Shown: positions 10,467 through 20,020, counted from the first letter of the stretch. The stretch is 64,000 nucleotides of DNA from Micromonospora tarapacensis (GCF_019697375.1 NZ_JAHCDI010000004.1:5505324-5569323); one strand, 5' to 3'. Translations and numbers: made by a program. Notes: a model not told the origin generated them from the letters alone.

Positions 10467-10712
10467 TGGATCGCGGCGCGATGCTCCTTGCTGAGTTCGG
10501 GGCGCACCGACACGGCGAACCGGACCGCAGGCGACCGGTCCACCGCCAGTCGGGCGACGAGAGCCCGAGATCGGCGGCGACCTGTGTCGGTGGTGATTCG
10601 GCTGGCCGTAGTCGGGCGCGTAGGTCCTGCGGCAGCGGTAGGAGGGTCTGTGGATCTGAAGTGCTTCCGGCCTGACCTGCCGGGCGTCGTGCCTGGTGAG
10701 GAGGGCGCCGTG
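10467..10712. other. remnant DNA without an intact gene
   Basis: No complete gene is seen. On the minus strand a short open stretch ending at 10463 reads LVARLAVDRSPAVR, which looks like a piece of a HEAT-type repeat protein. It is probably debris left between the immunity gene and the IS256-type element. Confidence 0.4.
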
Positions 10713-11116
10713 ATGACCGCGAACTGAACGACCAGACCGGACGTAAGAAGCGGCCCGAGCCGTCGGCGGAGGCGAAGACCGCCGCCGAGCTGGCCCGGGC
10801 GGCGAAGGAGCAGGGCTTGTCGGTGACCGGCCAGGGCGGGCTGCTGAAGCAGTTGACCAAGACGGTCCTGGAGACCGCGTTGAACGAGGAGGTGACCGAG
10901 CACCTCGGCTAAAAACACGACCAGGCCGGCGTCGGCTCGGGCAACATTCGCACGGCACCCGGCCGAAGACCGTGCGGACCGACACGACCGGGCCGGTGCA
11001 GATCGACCGCGCCGGCACCTTCGAGCCGCAGATCGTTCGCAAGCGGCAACGGCACCTGTCCGGCGTCGACGAGGTCGTGTTGTCGCTGTATGCCAAGGGT
11101 TTGACGACCGGGGAGA
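10713..11116 (+). pseudogene. IS256-family transposase, 5' exon, decayed
   Basis: Translations of this stretch match the N-terminal part of IS256/Mutator-type transposases: GLLKQLTKTVLETALN, TEHLG, FEPQIVRKRQRHL and SGVDEVVLSLYAKGLTTGE. The frame is broken several times: a shift just after ATG 10713 (MTAN then stop), a stop after TEHLG, a lost base near the NIR...RPK stretch, and a deletion before RAGTFEP. The sequence ends mid-codon (GAG A) exactly where a group II intron begins. The next residues (ISAHFAEIYG) appear about 4.1 kb downstream at 15222. This transposase cannot be functional, even after splicing. Confidence 0.85.
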
Positions 11117-11705
11117 GTGCGCCGTGAGGCGCTGTTGGATTGTGTGGAGGTGAGAGACCTTCTCCGTCGGGCCGTCGCAGCGGTCTGGCGAAGCTGGGGG
11201 CAGCCTGATCCGGGAGGTGCCGGGGAGGGTGGCAAGCGGCCCTGACAACGCCGGGGCGTGTCAGCACTGCCAGATGGTGCGGGTCCGGCTAGCGAATCGG
11301 AAAGGCATACGCGAGGAACCGGCGTTTACGTCTCCTAAGTGGTCACCGGCTCGAACCTGGCGGATCTGGGCCGGTCGCGGTGCGCACCTGCTCTTTCAGA
11401 CGGGCGGGGAACTTCTGAGCGGGGATTTTCACCTCCGCAGGGAGGCCATGGTGAAGGTCTGCGGCGTAGCCGTGGCGATGCCGCGGGGACAAAGTCGGGT
11501 GCCTCCTTCGATGAGCGATCCAGCAGTGAACACGGGAACCGTCCGGCGGCGGGTCCCGACGGCGGGCAGCCAGTCCGATGGTCGGGATAGGCACATCGTC
11601 TGCTGAACGCGTCGGGCGGGGCGGAGCCGTCGTAGTACTCCGAGGTCGGGAGAGCCGACCACATGGGGAAGGACGGCAGCGGTTTCGAGAAGGAAGGACG
11701 CTGTA

Positions 11706-12708
11706 ATGCCGAAAGACGCGCCACTGAACGGCGGCGCTCCACCGGAACACGTCCGTGAGGACGGGTTCGGGTGGGTATCGGGGATGCAGACCAAGCTTCA
11801 CCGTTGGGCTGCGGCTGATCCTGGCCGCAGGTTCGACGACCTGTTCAACCTCGTGCACGACCCGGCGACGCTGATCGTGGCGTTCGAGCGGGTCGCGGGC
11901 AATACCGGGGCGCGGACTGCCGGTTCGGACGGCCTCACGGTTGCCCGGATCGAACGGGAGATCGGCGTCCCGGCGTTCCTGGACGACATCAGGTCAGCGG
12001 TCAAGGACGGTTCTTTTCGTCCGCAGCCGGTGCGGGAACGCAAGATCCCCAAGCCGGGTGGGTCGGGCAAGGTCCGCAAGCTGGGCATCCCGACCGTTGC
12101 TGACCGGGTCGTGCAGGCCGCCCTGAAACTCGTCCTGGAACCCATCTTCGAGGCCGATTTCGAGCCGGTCTCGTTCGGGTTCCGGCCCAACCGGCGAGCA
12201 CACGACGCGATCGCCGACATCCACCTGTTCGGCAGCCGAGGCTACCGCTGGGTGCTGGATGCCGACATCGAGGCGTGCTTCGACACGATTGATCACACGG
12301 CCCTGATGGACCGGGTGCGGCATCGGGTCAAGGACAAGCGTGTGCTCGCGCTGGTCAAAGCGTTCCTCAAGGCCGGGGTCCTCACGGAGCTCGGCGAGGA
12401 ACGCGACACCCCGACCGGCACACCGCAAGGGGGCATCCTGTCACCGCTGCTGGCCAACATCGCGTTGAGTGTGCTCGATGAGCACCTGCACCGTGAGTGG
12501 AAGCCCGGCGGGCGGATGTCGACGGACAATCGGCGCCACTATCGACGTGATCGGGGGCAGGCGACGTGGCGACTGGTCCGCTACGCGGACGACTTCGTCG
12601 TCATGGTGTTCGGCACCCGAGATCACGTCGAGGCGCTGCGCGAGGACGTCGCGGCCGTGCTCGCTCCGCTGGGACTGCGACTGTCGCCGTCCAAGACGCG
12701 GATCGTGA
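11706..12708 (+). CDS. ltrA: group II intron reverse transcriptase, N-terminal part (outer intron)
   Basis: About 334 residues of a group II intron-encoded protein. They show RT motifs in order: GSDGLTVARIE, IPKPGGSGKVRKLGIP, FGFRPNRRAHDAI, DADIEACFDTIDH (first catalytic Asp region), GTPQGGILSPLLANI, and LVRYADDFVVMV (YADD catalytic motif). The frame continues past KTRIV into unrelated codons and stops at 12749, because the inner intron starts at 12709 after GTG A. The missing thumb and maturase half is found at 14642-15108. In the unspliced state only a truncated protein is made; splicing of the inner intron would restore full length, reading IVNMADGFDFLGF. The family acts in intron splicing and target-primed reverse transcription. 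Confidence 0.85.
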
Positions 12709-13259
12709 GTGTGCCACGCGCGCAGAGGGAGAGGTTGGGATGTAGGTAGGAGACCTCGATCGATGTGCTGCTGCGTGGAAGATGAAGGATTGTGGCCCTT
12801 CGGCATCGCCCTTCGGGGGGTGGTGTCAAACCGCCTCATGCTGCGTTGGCTGAAGACCGGCGTGGTGAGCGATGAGGAAAAGGCGCCGTGAGAGGTGTCA
12901 GGTGGGAATCGGGAAGGCGAGCGTAAGCGAATCGCTATTGAAGTGTCGAAATTAGTTTTAGATGGCATCAGAACTGGAGCGTGCACGAGGTTCCAGGATG
13001 AGTCTGGCGGATACCCGGTTACTGGCCAGGCGGTGCCCGGCATGTAGGCGACGCGAGCCCGGTTTGCTGCTTTCACGTGGAACGTGGGAAGGCCAGCCCC
13101 GACACTGCCGCCGCTGGGGAGCGGCGGCGAGAGGGAGTGCGCCAAGCGGCAGAAACCGTAAGGCGTTGAGTACTGTCGCGGGGTTGGCATTCGGACCGGC
13201 TCATAGTAGTGAGGAACCCTCTGTAATGGAGGGGGAGCGAAGGGGCCGGACCATCCGGG

Positions 13260-14567
13260 GTGAGTTCGTTCGGGCAACCAGAAGATTCTGGGAGGGATCG
13301 AGTGGGCGAGCTGAAGTCGCCGGGAAAGCCGTTTGTCATCTCGAAGCGGCTCGTCTGGGAAGCGTACCTGAGAGTCAAGGCCAACCAGGGTGCGCCGGGT
13401 GTGGATGGGTGCTCGATAGAAGAGTTCGAAGCCGATCTGGAGAATAATCTGTACCGGATCTGGAATAGGATGTCTTCGGGTAGCTACTTCCCACCCCCGG
13501 TGAAGGCGGTGGAGATGCCGAAGTCGCATGGCGGGGTAAGAATTTTGGGCGTGCCGACTGTGGCTGATCGGATTGCGCAAACGGTGGTTGCCATCGAGTT
13601 GGAGAAACGGGTGGAACCGATGTTCCACCGGGACTCGTTCGGCTATCGGCCACGGCGCTCCGCGTTGGACGCGGTAGGCACGTGCCGGAAACGCTGCTGG
13701 GAATACGATTGGGTGGTCGATTTGGACATCCAAAAGTTCTTCGACAGTGTCGATCACTCGCTGATGGTCAAGGCGGTAGAGGCCAACACCGACCAACCGT
13801 GGGTGGTGCTGTATGTGAAAAGGTGGCTCGTTGCGCCGATACAGCATCCCGACGGTTCCCTGCACGAGCGAGACAGAGGAACCCCGCAGGGTTCGGCCGT
13901 TTCGCCCGTGCTGGCCAACCTCTTCCTCCACTACGGATTCGACCTGTGGATGGCCCGCACGTTTCCGGCTGTCCGGTTCGAAAGATATGTGGATGATGCG
14001 GTGGTGCACTGCGCGACCCGCCAGCAAGCGGAAATGCTGCGGGCCGCAATTGATCAGCGGATGGTGGAGATCGGGTTGCGACTGCACCCGGACAAGACCC
14101 GAATAGTCTATTGCAAGGACAGCAACCGGCGGGACGAGCACGATGCCGTCTCGTTTACGTTCTTGGGCTACACCTTCCAACCCCGGCGAGCGCGGAACAC
14201 GCGGAGGCAGGTGCGGTTCACCTCGTTCCAGCCTGCGATGAGCCGGGAGAAGCTGACCGAGAAGGGCCGGGAAGTCCGCCGCTGGCGGCTGCACCGGCGA
14301 CCAAACGACACTCTGGACGACCTCGCGGAGGCGATCAACCCGATCGTGCGAGGTTGGATGACCTACTGGGGCCGGTTCTACCGGACCGAAATGGACCCGC
14401 TTCTCAAACGCATCAACACCTACCTGATGCGGTGGGCGCGCAAGAAGTACAGGCGGTTGCGTGGGTTCAAGCGCCTCAAGGCGTGGTGGAAAGCGGTTAC
14501 GCAACGTGACCCCGTCCTCTTCGCGCACTGGGAGTGGACTCACCGTTTCCATCCGGCTGGGTGGTAA
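13260..14567 (+). CDS. ltrA: group II intron reverse transcriptase/maturase (inner intron), complete
   Basis: This is an uninterrupted 435-residue protein. RT motifs are visible in order: GAPGVDGCSIEEF, VEMPKSHGGVRILGVPTVADR, FGYRPRRSALDAV, DLDIQKFFDSVDH, GTPQGSAVSPVLANL, and FERYVDDAVVHC (YVDD active site). The C-terminal thumb/maturase region contains FTFLGYTFQPR, NPIVRGWMTYWG and LMRWARKKYRRLRG. No HNH endonuclease motif is present at the C-terminus, as in many RTs of this class. It is the only apparently intact intron-encoded protein in the window and so could supply maturase activity for its own intron. The start at GTG 13260 is the first of several possibilities. Confidence 0.9.
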   Translation: MSSFGQPEDSGRDRVGELKSPGKPFVISKRLVWEAYLRVKANQGAPGVDGCSIEEFEADLENNLYRIWNRMSSGSYFPPPVKAVEMPKSHGGVRILGVPTVADRIAQTVVAIELEKRVEPMFHRDSFGYRPRRSALDAVGTCRKRCWEYDWVVDLDIQKFFDSVDHSLMVKAVEANTDQPWVVLYVKRWLVAPIQHPDGSLHERDRGTPQGSAVSPVLANLFLHYGFDLWMARTFPAVRFERYVDDAVVHCATRQQAEMLRAAIDQRMVEIGLRLHPDKTRIVYCKDSNRRDEHDAVSFTFLGYTFQPRRARNTRRQVRFTSFQPAMSREKLTEKGREVRRWRLHRRPNDTLDDLAEAINPIVRGWMTYWGRFYRTEMDPLLKRINTYLMRWARKKYRRLRGFKRLKAWWKAVTQRDPVLFAHWEWTHRFHPAGW

Positions 14568-14601
14568 GAGCGGAGTGACGGGAGACCGTCACGCTCCGTT
14601 C
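14568..14601 (+). ncRNA. domain V of the inner group II intron
   Basis: A 34-nt hairpin begins with GAGCGGAG and ends with CTCCGTTC, with the catalytic AGC triad near the 5' strand and a short GAGA-type loop. It starts one base after the TAA of the inner RT and is followed by a second hairpin (14606-14638) that fits domain VI. Confidence 0.8.
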
Positions 14602-14641
14602 TGTGGGAGCCCGAGGGTGAGATTCCCTCGGGCTACCCGAC

Positions 14642-15108
14642 ACATGGCCGACGGGTTCGATTTCTTGGGCTTCCGCATCCGGTGGAGACGCAAGATGGGC
14701 ACCCGCGACCAGTGGCACGTCTACACGTTCATCGGTGACCGCCCAGTCCGGTCACTGAAGGACAAGATCCGTGCCCTGACGCGCAGGTTGTCACAGCAAG
14801 ACCTGGGAGAAACGCTGATCCGGATCAACCAGATCACGCGTGGCTGGGCCAACTACTTCCGACACGCCGTCGCCAAACACACCTTCGACCGGCTCGGCTA
14901 CTTCATCTGGTGGCGAGTTGTTCGCTGGGTCAAGGCCAAACGACGCTGGAGATGGAAGGACGTCCACCGCTGGCTACGCACCCCGACCGGGTGGCGGACC
15001 ATCACGGCGGACGGGATCGAACTGCACAACATCGCGTCGACCGCCGTTACTCGGTATCGCCGTCGCAGCAGAATCCCTACCCCCTGGGCAACAACGAACC
15101 AAGCCTGA
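14642..15108 (+). CDS. ltrA: group II intron reverse transcriptase, C-terminal part (outer intron)
   Basis: After the inner intron the outer RT resumes with MADGFDFLGFRIRWRRK, then the maturase/thumb region: VYTFIGDRPVRSLKDKIR, INQITRGWANYFRH and FDRLGYFIWWRVVRW. It ends in WRTITADGIELHNIAS and a short tail. Together with 11706-12708 this would give a protein of about 489 residues, normal for a group II intron RT. The part has no start codon of its own and would not be translated correctly without splicing of the inner intron. Confidence 0.82.
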
Positions 15109-15124
15109 CGGCAGAAACCGTGGA

Positions 15125-15158
15125 GAGCCCGTTGCGTTGAGAGGCGCACGGCGGGTTC
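15125..15158 (+). ncRNA. domain V of the outer group II intron
   Basis: A 34-nt hairpin opens with GAGCCCGTTGCG and closes with CACGGCGGGTTC, with the AGC triad in place. It is followed by a longer imperfect stem to 15221 with an unpaired A in GGGCCGACTC, as expected for domain VI. Confidence 0.8.
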
Positions 15159-15221
15159 GGCGAGCGGTCCGCAGAAACGGGCCGGTGGCAACACCGGAAC
15201 CGCGCTGCGGGCCGACTCGAC

Positions 15222-15352
15222 TCAGCGCTCACTTCGCGGAGATCTATGGCGCCTCGGTCAGTAAGGAGACGATCTCGTGGATCACCGACAGGGTCATCAA
15301 GGAGATGGCTGACTGGTGCACCGGCCGTTGGATGCCATCTGCGCGGCGGTGA
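15222..15352 (+). pseudogene. IS256-family transposase, 3' exon fragment
   Basis: The IS256-type sequence resumes with ISAHFAEIYGASVSKE and TISWITDRVIKEMADW, directly collinear with the 5' exon that ends at 11116. About 30 nt further it shifts frame (HRPLDAI appears in another frame) and homology stops. The DDE catalytic half of the transposase is therefore missing, and the element was already dead or was later truncated. Confidence 0.85.
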
Positions 15353-15599
15353 GCGACGGTTACCTGCAGTGATGGTGCTCCGTTGGTGCTCGGATGTTCG
15401 GCGCATGACCAGCACGCCTGGAACAGAACCAGCACAGCCCGTCCTGCAGGGCCGACCGCCGCACTGCAGGATGTCGCATGCCGCTCGCGACAACGCCCTG
15501 ACCAGTAGATACTCAGCCACCCATTTCGGCACGTAGCAGCACTCAGCGACACGCCGGAAGTGACGACTACACGCGTAGAGAGCATCTGATGGGTTCGGA
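15353..15599. other. gene-free stretch upstream of the attachment site
   Basis: No gene is recognised. It contains a GGTGCTC-type direct repeat (GGTGCTCCGTTGGTGCTCGG near 15375) that recurs near 32184, 40290 and 46670 close to integrase genes or remnants. At 15586 a short AGAGCATCTGA matches the upstream part of a tRNA-Arg anticodon stem, followed by an 8-bp interruption. Confidence 0.5.
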
Positions 15600-15643
15600 C
15601 TACGGATCAGAAGGTTAGGGGTTCGAGTCCCTTCGGGCGCACA
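15600..15643 (+). repeat. tRNA-Arg(ACG) 3'-half attachment site, left copy
   Basis: These 44 bp equal the 3' part of tRNA-Arg from the anticodon loop (CTACGGA, anticodon ACG), through the T arm (GGTTCGAGTCC), to the acceptor end (GGGCGCAC). The identical 44 bp occur at 40174-40217 in the same orientation. No complete tRNA is present here. A truncated tyrosine integrase starts 84 bp downstream. This is the usual layout of an att site at the 3' end of a tRNA gene. Confidence 0.8.
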
Positions 15644-15648
15644 GACAG

Positions 15649-15687
15649 CCCTCTACCAGCCTCCCGAGGCGGTAGGGGGTTTCTTCT
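15649..15687 (+). terminator. rho-independent terminator after the left att copy
   Basis: CCCTCTACC pairs with GGTAGGGGG around a short loop containing CCTCCCGAGG, and a T-rich run (TTTCTTCTT) follows. It lies right after the tRNA 3' end, as the terminator of a tRNA gene would. Confidence 0.65.
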
Positions 15688-15727
15688 TGTCTAGCCAGGA
15701 CTGTGAATACCTTCTTACTCTCCGTGC

Positions 15728-16630
15728 ATGACCAAGATCAACTCGCTACACATCAAGGCATACGAGCGTGACCTCAAGATCCGTAACTGCTCCCCTCGCA
15801 CCGCCCAGAACTACCGGGAGACCCTGCTCCAGCTCTCGACGTTCGTCGACGAGGCAGACCTCCTGGAGCTGGGCCGGGCAGGGGTCGAGGGCTACATCCT
15901 CCACGTCCTGGAGACGCGTTCGGCCGCTTCCGCCTGCGGCCGGTACCGGGCTCTCCGGGCCTTCTACAACTGGGCGGTACGGGAGGAGCTAGTCCCCGAA
16001 TCCCCAATGCGGAAGATGACGCCCCCGAAGGTCGTGGAGAAGCCGATCCCGGTCGTCGGTGATGACCTTCTGCGGAGGTTGCTTGCAGAATGCAGCGGCA
16101 CAGACTTCGAGAGTAGCAGAGACACCGCGATCATCCGCCTGTGGTGCGAGCCGGGTTCCCCTCGGGTGAGTGAGGTAGCGGGCATGACGATGGGGGACGT
16201 AGATCAGGTGCTCGACCTCGTGAAGCTTTTCGGGAAGGGCGGGAGGGTTCGGATGATCCCCTACGGCTCCAAGACCGGGCAGGCCCTCTACCGCTACCTC
16301 CGGGCGCGGAAAGACCACCCCCTAGCGGAGGAGGGGAGTGGCTGTGAGGACGCGCTGTGGTTCGGAGCCCGGGGTAAGCCCCTTACGGCAAGTGGGCTGT
16401 ACCAGATGCTTGAGCGCCGGGCGAAGCAGGCCGGTATCGGCCACATCCACCCACACCAGCTACGCCACACCTCCGCCCACAATTGGCGGGTAGCCGGAGG
16501 GTCGGAGAGCGACGTTCTGTGCGCCACGCCTACCTCGCCGTCACCGCCGCGCTGGCCAAAGGGGGCGCTGAATCCGATGACGGCCTCATTCTTGCCCACG
16601 GCGAGGTCCGACGTCTCCTGGCACACCTGA
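15728..16630 (+). pseudogene. tyrosine recombinase/integrase, C-terminally truncated
   Basis: The first ~262 residues match XerC/D-type integrases: an N-terminal SAM-like core-binding domain ([13 protein letters not shown]), the first catalytic Arg in SPRVSEVAG, a Lys in GKGGRVRMIP, and the HxxR box HQLRHTSAH. At GGSESD the sequence switches to a transposase remnant, so the final helix with the catalytic Tyr is lost. The remaining residues up to the stop are frame noise. A second truncated relative lies at 46781, with the same TTACTxTCCGTGCATGA leader. The position just inside the left att copy suggests this was the integrase of an island; it cannot be active as it stands. Confidence 0.8.
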
Positions 16631-16759
16631 TCACCACCGTCCGACCTTTCGACCACGTGCGTCGATGGTCACGATGGCGACGCCTACACCAAGTACCGCG
16701 CCAGAACAGCCCACTACCAGCTAAGACTCCAACTTCATCAGGTGCGGCTGGAGTGCTAG
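16514..16759 (+). pseudogene. IS701-like transposase, C-terminal fragment
   Basis: Translation gives RHAYLAVTAALAKGG, GEVRRLLAHLI and HVRRWSRWRR. After a one-base shift it continues YRARTAHYQLRLQ, ending in a stop at 16757. This order matches the C-terminal tail of IS701-type transposases. The fragment replaces the end of the integrase at about 16514, so insertion and later deletion of an IS is the likely cause of integrase loss. Confidence 0.6.
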
Positions 16760-16983
16760 CTAGCCGCAAGCGATCGAAAAGGCCGAATTTCGGCCCAGAC
16801 GGATTGAGGTCCGGCTGTCGAGGTCTAGTCAATCGTCATTCGCCATGAAGGCGGAGACTGGGATCAATGAACCTATGGAGCATGATCTGCTTCACGGCGG
16901 GTGACTACGAAGCGCTAATCCTGGTCTCAGCTTGGTCGGGGACAATGAGCAGCAAGGCATCGACTGGAAGGGGGCGGGCCGGC

Positions 16984-17676
16984 GTGCGGATCATGATCGC
17001 GGATGATGACGCGGCCATTCGTGAGTCGTTGGAGCGGGTGCTCCAGGTCGAGGGTTACGACACCAGCAGCGTCGCCAACGGTCTCGCTGTGCTCGACGAG
17101 GTCGGTGGGGCCGGCGGTGACGCGCTTGATCTGCTGATCCTCGACGTGATGATGCCTCGCCTCGGCGGGTTGGAGACGTGCCGGCGGTTGCGGGCCGCGG
17201 GTCGGGATCTGCCGGTGCTGATGCTGACCGCCCGTGACCAGGTCTCCGACCGGGTCGCGGGGCTGGACGCGGGTGCCGACGACTACCTGCCCAAGCCGTT
17301 CGCCACCGAGGAGTTGCTGGCCCGGGTGCGGGCCCTGCTGCGCCGGCGCACGCCGGGCGACGGTGAGTCGCAGGTTCTGTCGTTCGCCGATGTCCGGCTT
17401 GATCCCGACAGGTTCGAGGCGTGGCGGGGCGGGCGGCCGCTGCGCCTGACCCGGACCGAGTTCTCCCTGCTGGAGGTCCTCGTGCGCAACGCGACCCGGG
17501 TGTTGACCCGCGACGCGCTGTTCGAGGCGATCTGGGGCTTCGACATGAGCGCCACCGCCAACAACCTTCAGGTGTATGTGAGCTACCTGCGCCGCAAGTT
17601 GGAGGCCGAGGGTGAGCCGCGTTTGATCTACACGCTGCGCGGTCTGGGATACACGTTGCGGGAGACTCCTCCGTGA
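16984..17676 (+). CDS. OmpR-family response regulator, MprA-like
   Basis: The start chosen is GTG 16984, with GGAAGGGGG about 9 nt upstream. This gives 230 residues, the normal size; the longer in-frame opening from 16867 has no family match. The receiver domain shows the acidic pair at the N-terminus, phospho-acceptor Asp54 (LDVMMP), a conserved Thr (LTARD) and Lys104 (PKPF). The C-terminal winged helix shows [13 protein letters not shown] and [11 protein letters not shown], ending RGLGYTLR. Its stop overlaps the kinase start by 4 nt (GTGA), so the two are translationally coupled. The family controls envelope-stress and membrane genes. The neighbouring genes are DedA, PAP2 and glycosyltransferase membrane genes, which fits such a role. 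Confidence 0.9.
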   Translation: MRIMIADDDAAIRESLERVLQVEGYDTSSVANGLAVLDEVGGAGGDALDLLILDVMMPRLGGLETCRRLRAAGRDLPVLMLTARDQVSDRVAGLDAGADDYLPKPFATEELLARVRALLRRRTPGDGESQVLSFADVRLDPDRFEAWRGGRPLRLTRTEFSLLEVLVRNATRVLTRDALFEAIWGFDMSATANNLQVYVSYLRRKLEAEGEPRLIYTLRGLGYTLRETPP

Positions 17677-19367
17677 GCAGGCCCGCCGGCCGGGAACCGC
17701 GCCGGCTGACCCGATGGTGGCGCCGGCGGTCCCTGCGGACCAGGCTGACGGTGATCGCGGCGACGGCCATCGCCGTGAGCGTGTTCATGGCCTTCCAGGT
17801 ATCCAGTGAGCTGCTGGACTGGCAGTTGCGGGACACCGCCGAGAATCAGCTGCGCGCCGACTCCCGCGTCCTGGCGGCGACCGCGGAGCGCGCCGGTGTG
17901 GCGCAGGTTCCGCTACCGCCGTATCCCGGATCCGGTCCGCTGGTGCGGGTCATCCTGCCCGACGGCTCGACCCGGACGCCGGCCGGCCAACCCGCGCTGC
18001 CCCCGGTCAGCGAGCACGCCGGGCGCGTGGCGCAGGGCGGCTTGGTCGACCTGATGGAGTCGAACGACGGCGACGAGGACGGCTACCTGATCTACACGCT
18101 GCGGGCGGGCGACGGCGCGGTCCAGGTGGCCCGCGTCGCCGACGACAGCCCGATCAACCAGTTCGGGTTTGGCATGTTGGTGATCGGGCTGCTTTGCGTG
18201 GTCGGCGGCGCCCTTGTCGGGCGGACCGTGGCGCGGACCGGGCTGGCACCGATCGACCGGCTGACCGCCGCCGCGGTACGTGTCGCGCACACCCGGGATC
18301 TCGACGCCGACATCCCGGATGAGGGCGGTGGGGAGATCCGGCGGCTGATCCAGTCGATCAACGACATGCTCGCCGCGCTCCGGGACTCCCGGCAGGCCCA
18401 GCGGCTGCTCGCCGAGGACGCCGCCCACGAGCTCAAGACCCCGCTCACCAGCCTACGCCTCAACGTCGAGCTGCTGATCCGGCTCGACCGGCGCGGCACC
18501 CTCGACACTGCCCTCTCGGCGGAGAGCCGGACCCGGCTGCTCAACGATCTCGGCGCCCAGGTGGCCGAGTTGAGCACCCTTGCCGCCGAGCTGACCGACC
18601 TGGCCCGCGGTGACGTCAGCGACGAAAACACCGAGCTGCTCGACCTCGCCGACGTGGTGGTGGCCGCCGCGACCCGGGCGCGTTCCCGCGTGCCCGACAT
18701 CGAGATCGCGCTCGACGTGACCGCCGTATGGGTGAGCGGCCGTCCGGCTGCGCTCCAGCGGGCGGTGCTCAACCTCGTCGACAACGCCGGCAAGTGGTCC
18801 CCCGCGGACCAGCCGGTCCAGGTCCGGCTCCGTGCCGAGGGCGCGTCGGCGGTGCTGGAGGTCGACGACGCCGGGCCGGGCATCGACGCCGCCGACGTAC
18901 CGCGGGTGTTCGACCGGTTCTACCGTGCCGAGAGCGCCCGGGCGTTGCCAGGATCCGGTCTCGGGCTGTCGATCGTGCAGCGGGTCGTCGACGCCCACGG
19001 CGGCCGGGCCACCGTCGCCCGCTCCGCACGCGGTGGCGCGCTGCTCCGGGTCGACCTTCCGGCCGCGACCCCGACCGCCCCGATCGCGCGCCGCGCCGCC
19101 GGGGGACAGCGCGGTGCGCTGACCCGCCCCCGCCCCGGCGGCGTAGGACAAGGGACGGCGGCCCTCGGGCATGGCCCCGCGGCGCTCACTGTCGGGGCAG
19201 GACTCTGGTGCCGAGACGCACGGTCTCCTCCCACGCCCGGCTGGCCAGGAAGATGTTGTAGTCGACGCCGAGCGCCACCAGGAACAGGAGTGCAACAGCG
19301 GCACCGAATAGTCGACGCCCTCGAACCCGAGGGATGGCGAGTACGCCGAGGATTCCGAGCGAGCTGA
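17673..19367 (+). CDS. sensor histidine kinase, MprB-like
   Basis: The kinase has two transmembrane segments (~25-45 and ~165-185), with an extracytoplasmic sensor between, then a HAMP linker. The H-box [12 protein letters not shown] contains His252; the N-box is [11 protein letters not shown], and the G boxes are VDDAGPGID and GSGLGLSIV. It phosphorylates the overlapping OmpR-type regulator. The recognisable ATPase domain ends near residue 465. The remaining ~100 residues are rich in Gly, Pro and Arg and run antisense over an MMPL transporter remnant, so the original stop has probably been lost and the tail is spurious. The overlapping GTGA start leaves little doubt about the N-terminus. Confidence 0.85.
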   Translation: MSRPAGREPRRLTRWWRRRSLRTRLTVIAATAIAVSVFMAFQVSSELLDWQLRDTAENQLRADSRVLAATAERAGVAQVPLPPYPGSGPLVRVILPDGSTRTPAGQPALPPVSEHAGRVAQGGLVDLMESNDGDEDGYLIYTLRAGDGAVQVARVADDSPINQFGFGMLVIGLLCVVGGALVGRTVARTGLAPIDRLTAAAVRVAHTRDLDADIPDEGGGEIRRLIQSINDMLAALRDSRQAQRLLAEDAAHELKTPLTSLRLNVELLIRLDRRGTLDTALSAESRTRLLNDLGAQVAELSTLAAELTDLARGDVSDENTELLDLADVVVAAATRARSRVPDIEIALDVTAVWVSGRPAALQRAVLNLVDNAGKWSPADQPVQVRLRAEGASAVLEVDDAGPGIDAADVPRVFDRFYRAESARALPGSGLGLSIVQRVVDAHGGRATVARSARGGALLRVDLPAATPTAPIARRAAGGQRGALTRPRPGGVGQGTAALGHGPAALTVGAGLWCRDARSPPTPGWPGRCCSRRRAPPGTGVQQRHRIVDALEPEGWRVRRGFRAS

Positions 19368-19590
19368 GCGTCGCCACCCAATGGTGGCGGCTGACTCGTG
19401 GTGGTGCAGAGTCTCCCGGTACCGGGCGATGAGCAACAGCGCGTGGTCCGTGCCGACATCGAATACCAGGATCGTCAGCAGCGCCGAGTTCTGGTCGTTG
19501 ACCACGATGCCGAAGCCCTTGACGAGCAGGTAGACGATCGCCGGGCTCGTCTGCCTCAGACCGGTGATCGTGGGCGGCTGATGTTGGCGC
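19186..19590 (-). pseudogene. MMPL-family transporter remnant
   Basis: Two minus-strand frames carry adjoining pieces of an MMPL/RND-like lipid transporter: IVYLLVKGFGIVVNDQ, LTILVFDVGTDHALLL and ARYRETLHHHES, then after a deletion and shift [15 protein letters not shown] and [14 protein letters not shown] with a stop at 19186. Several hundred residues between and before these pieces are missing. It lies convergent to the histidine kinase, which now reads into it. Confidence 0.7.
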
Positions 19591-19594
19591 ACCC

Positions 19595-20020
19595 GGCTGC
19601 ACCGCGGCCGGGCCGGGGAGCGTGGCAGTTTCAGCGAGGACGACTACATCGCGTTCCTGGACCAGGCCCACCGACGGGCTGAACGCGCCGATCGTGCTGG
19701 TCTGGGACAACCTCAACACCCACGTCAGCGTGCGGATGCGGACCCTGATCGCGGCCCGGGACTGGCTGACCGTGGTGCGGTTACCGGCATACGCACCCGA
19801 CCTCAATCCGACCGAGGGCGTCTGGGCCTGGATGAAACGCGGCATCACCAACATCGCCGTCCACGGCGTCGACCACCTCGCCGACCTGGTTCGACAGCGG
19901 CTACCCCGCCTGCCAGAACCAGACCGACCTCATCGCCGGCTTCCTCGCCCAGACCGGTATGACCCTCGACCCCGAGCCACCCGGACCACACAGACGTCAG
20001 CCTTTCAACCTCTGTAGCAC
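19595..20020 (+). pseudogene. IS630-family transposase, C-terminal fragment
   Basis: Pieces match the DDE_3 domain of IS630 transposases: SFSEDDYIAFLD in one frame, then IVLVWDNLNTHVS and VRLPAYAPDLNPTEGVWAWMK with the second Asp and the Glu of the DDE triad. After a further shift it reads DLIAGFLAQTGMTL. At least two frameshifts and loss of the N-terminal half show it is dead. Confidence 0.8.

Larger units (their letters stand above)
12709..14641 (+). mobile_element. inner group II intron inserted in the outer intron's RT gene
   Basis: The proposed 5' end is GTGTGCC (12709) and the 3' end is CTACCCGAC (14641). Removing these 1933 nt joins GTG A to AC ATG GCC, so the host RT reads continuously from KTRIV into MADGFDFLGF. 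Domain V is the 34-nt hairpin at 14568-14601, directly after the RT stop codon. A domain VI hairpin with an unpaired A near the end follows. It carries its own complete RT (13260-14567), which differs clearly from the outer RT. The exact 5' boundary could move by a base or so, because the exon-intron junction is not conserved at single-base level. Confidence 0.82.
11117..15221 (+). mobile_element. outer group II intron, interrupted by a second intron
   Basis: The 5' end is GTGCGCC, matching the GUGYG consensus. The 3' end is CTCGAC, matching the AY rule. Removing 11117-15221 joins GAG A to TC AGC GCT, giving GEISAHF, the expected IS256 transposase sequence. A 34-nt domain V-like hairpin lies at 15125-15158, followed by a long hairpin with an unpaired A near the 3' end (domain VI). 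The element encodes its own reverse transcriptase from 11706, which is split by the inner intron at 12709-14641. Without that insertion the outer intron would be 2172 nt, an ordinary size. Whether it still splices is unknown. Confidence 0.85.

Noticed and set aside
15586..15643. A complete tRNA-Arg gene
   Set aside because: Only the part from the anticodon arm to the 3' end is present. The D arm and 5' acceptor strand are missing, and 8 bp interrupt the anticodon stem.
16867..16983. A 39-residue N-terminal extension of the OmpR-type regulator
   Set aside because: The extension has no family match, and GTG 16984 has a good ribosome site and gives a normal-length receiver domain.
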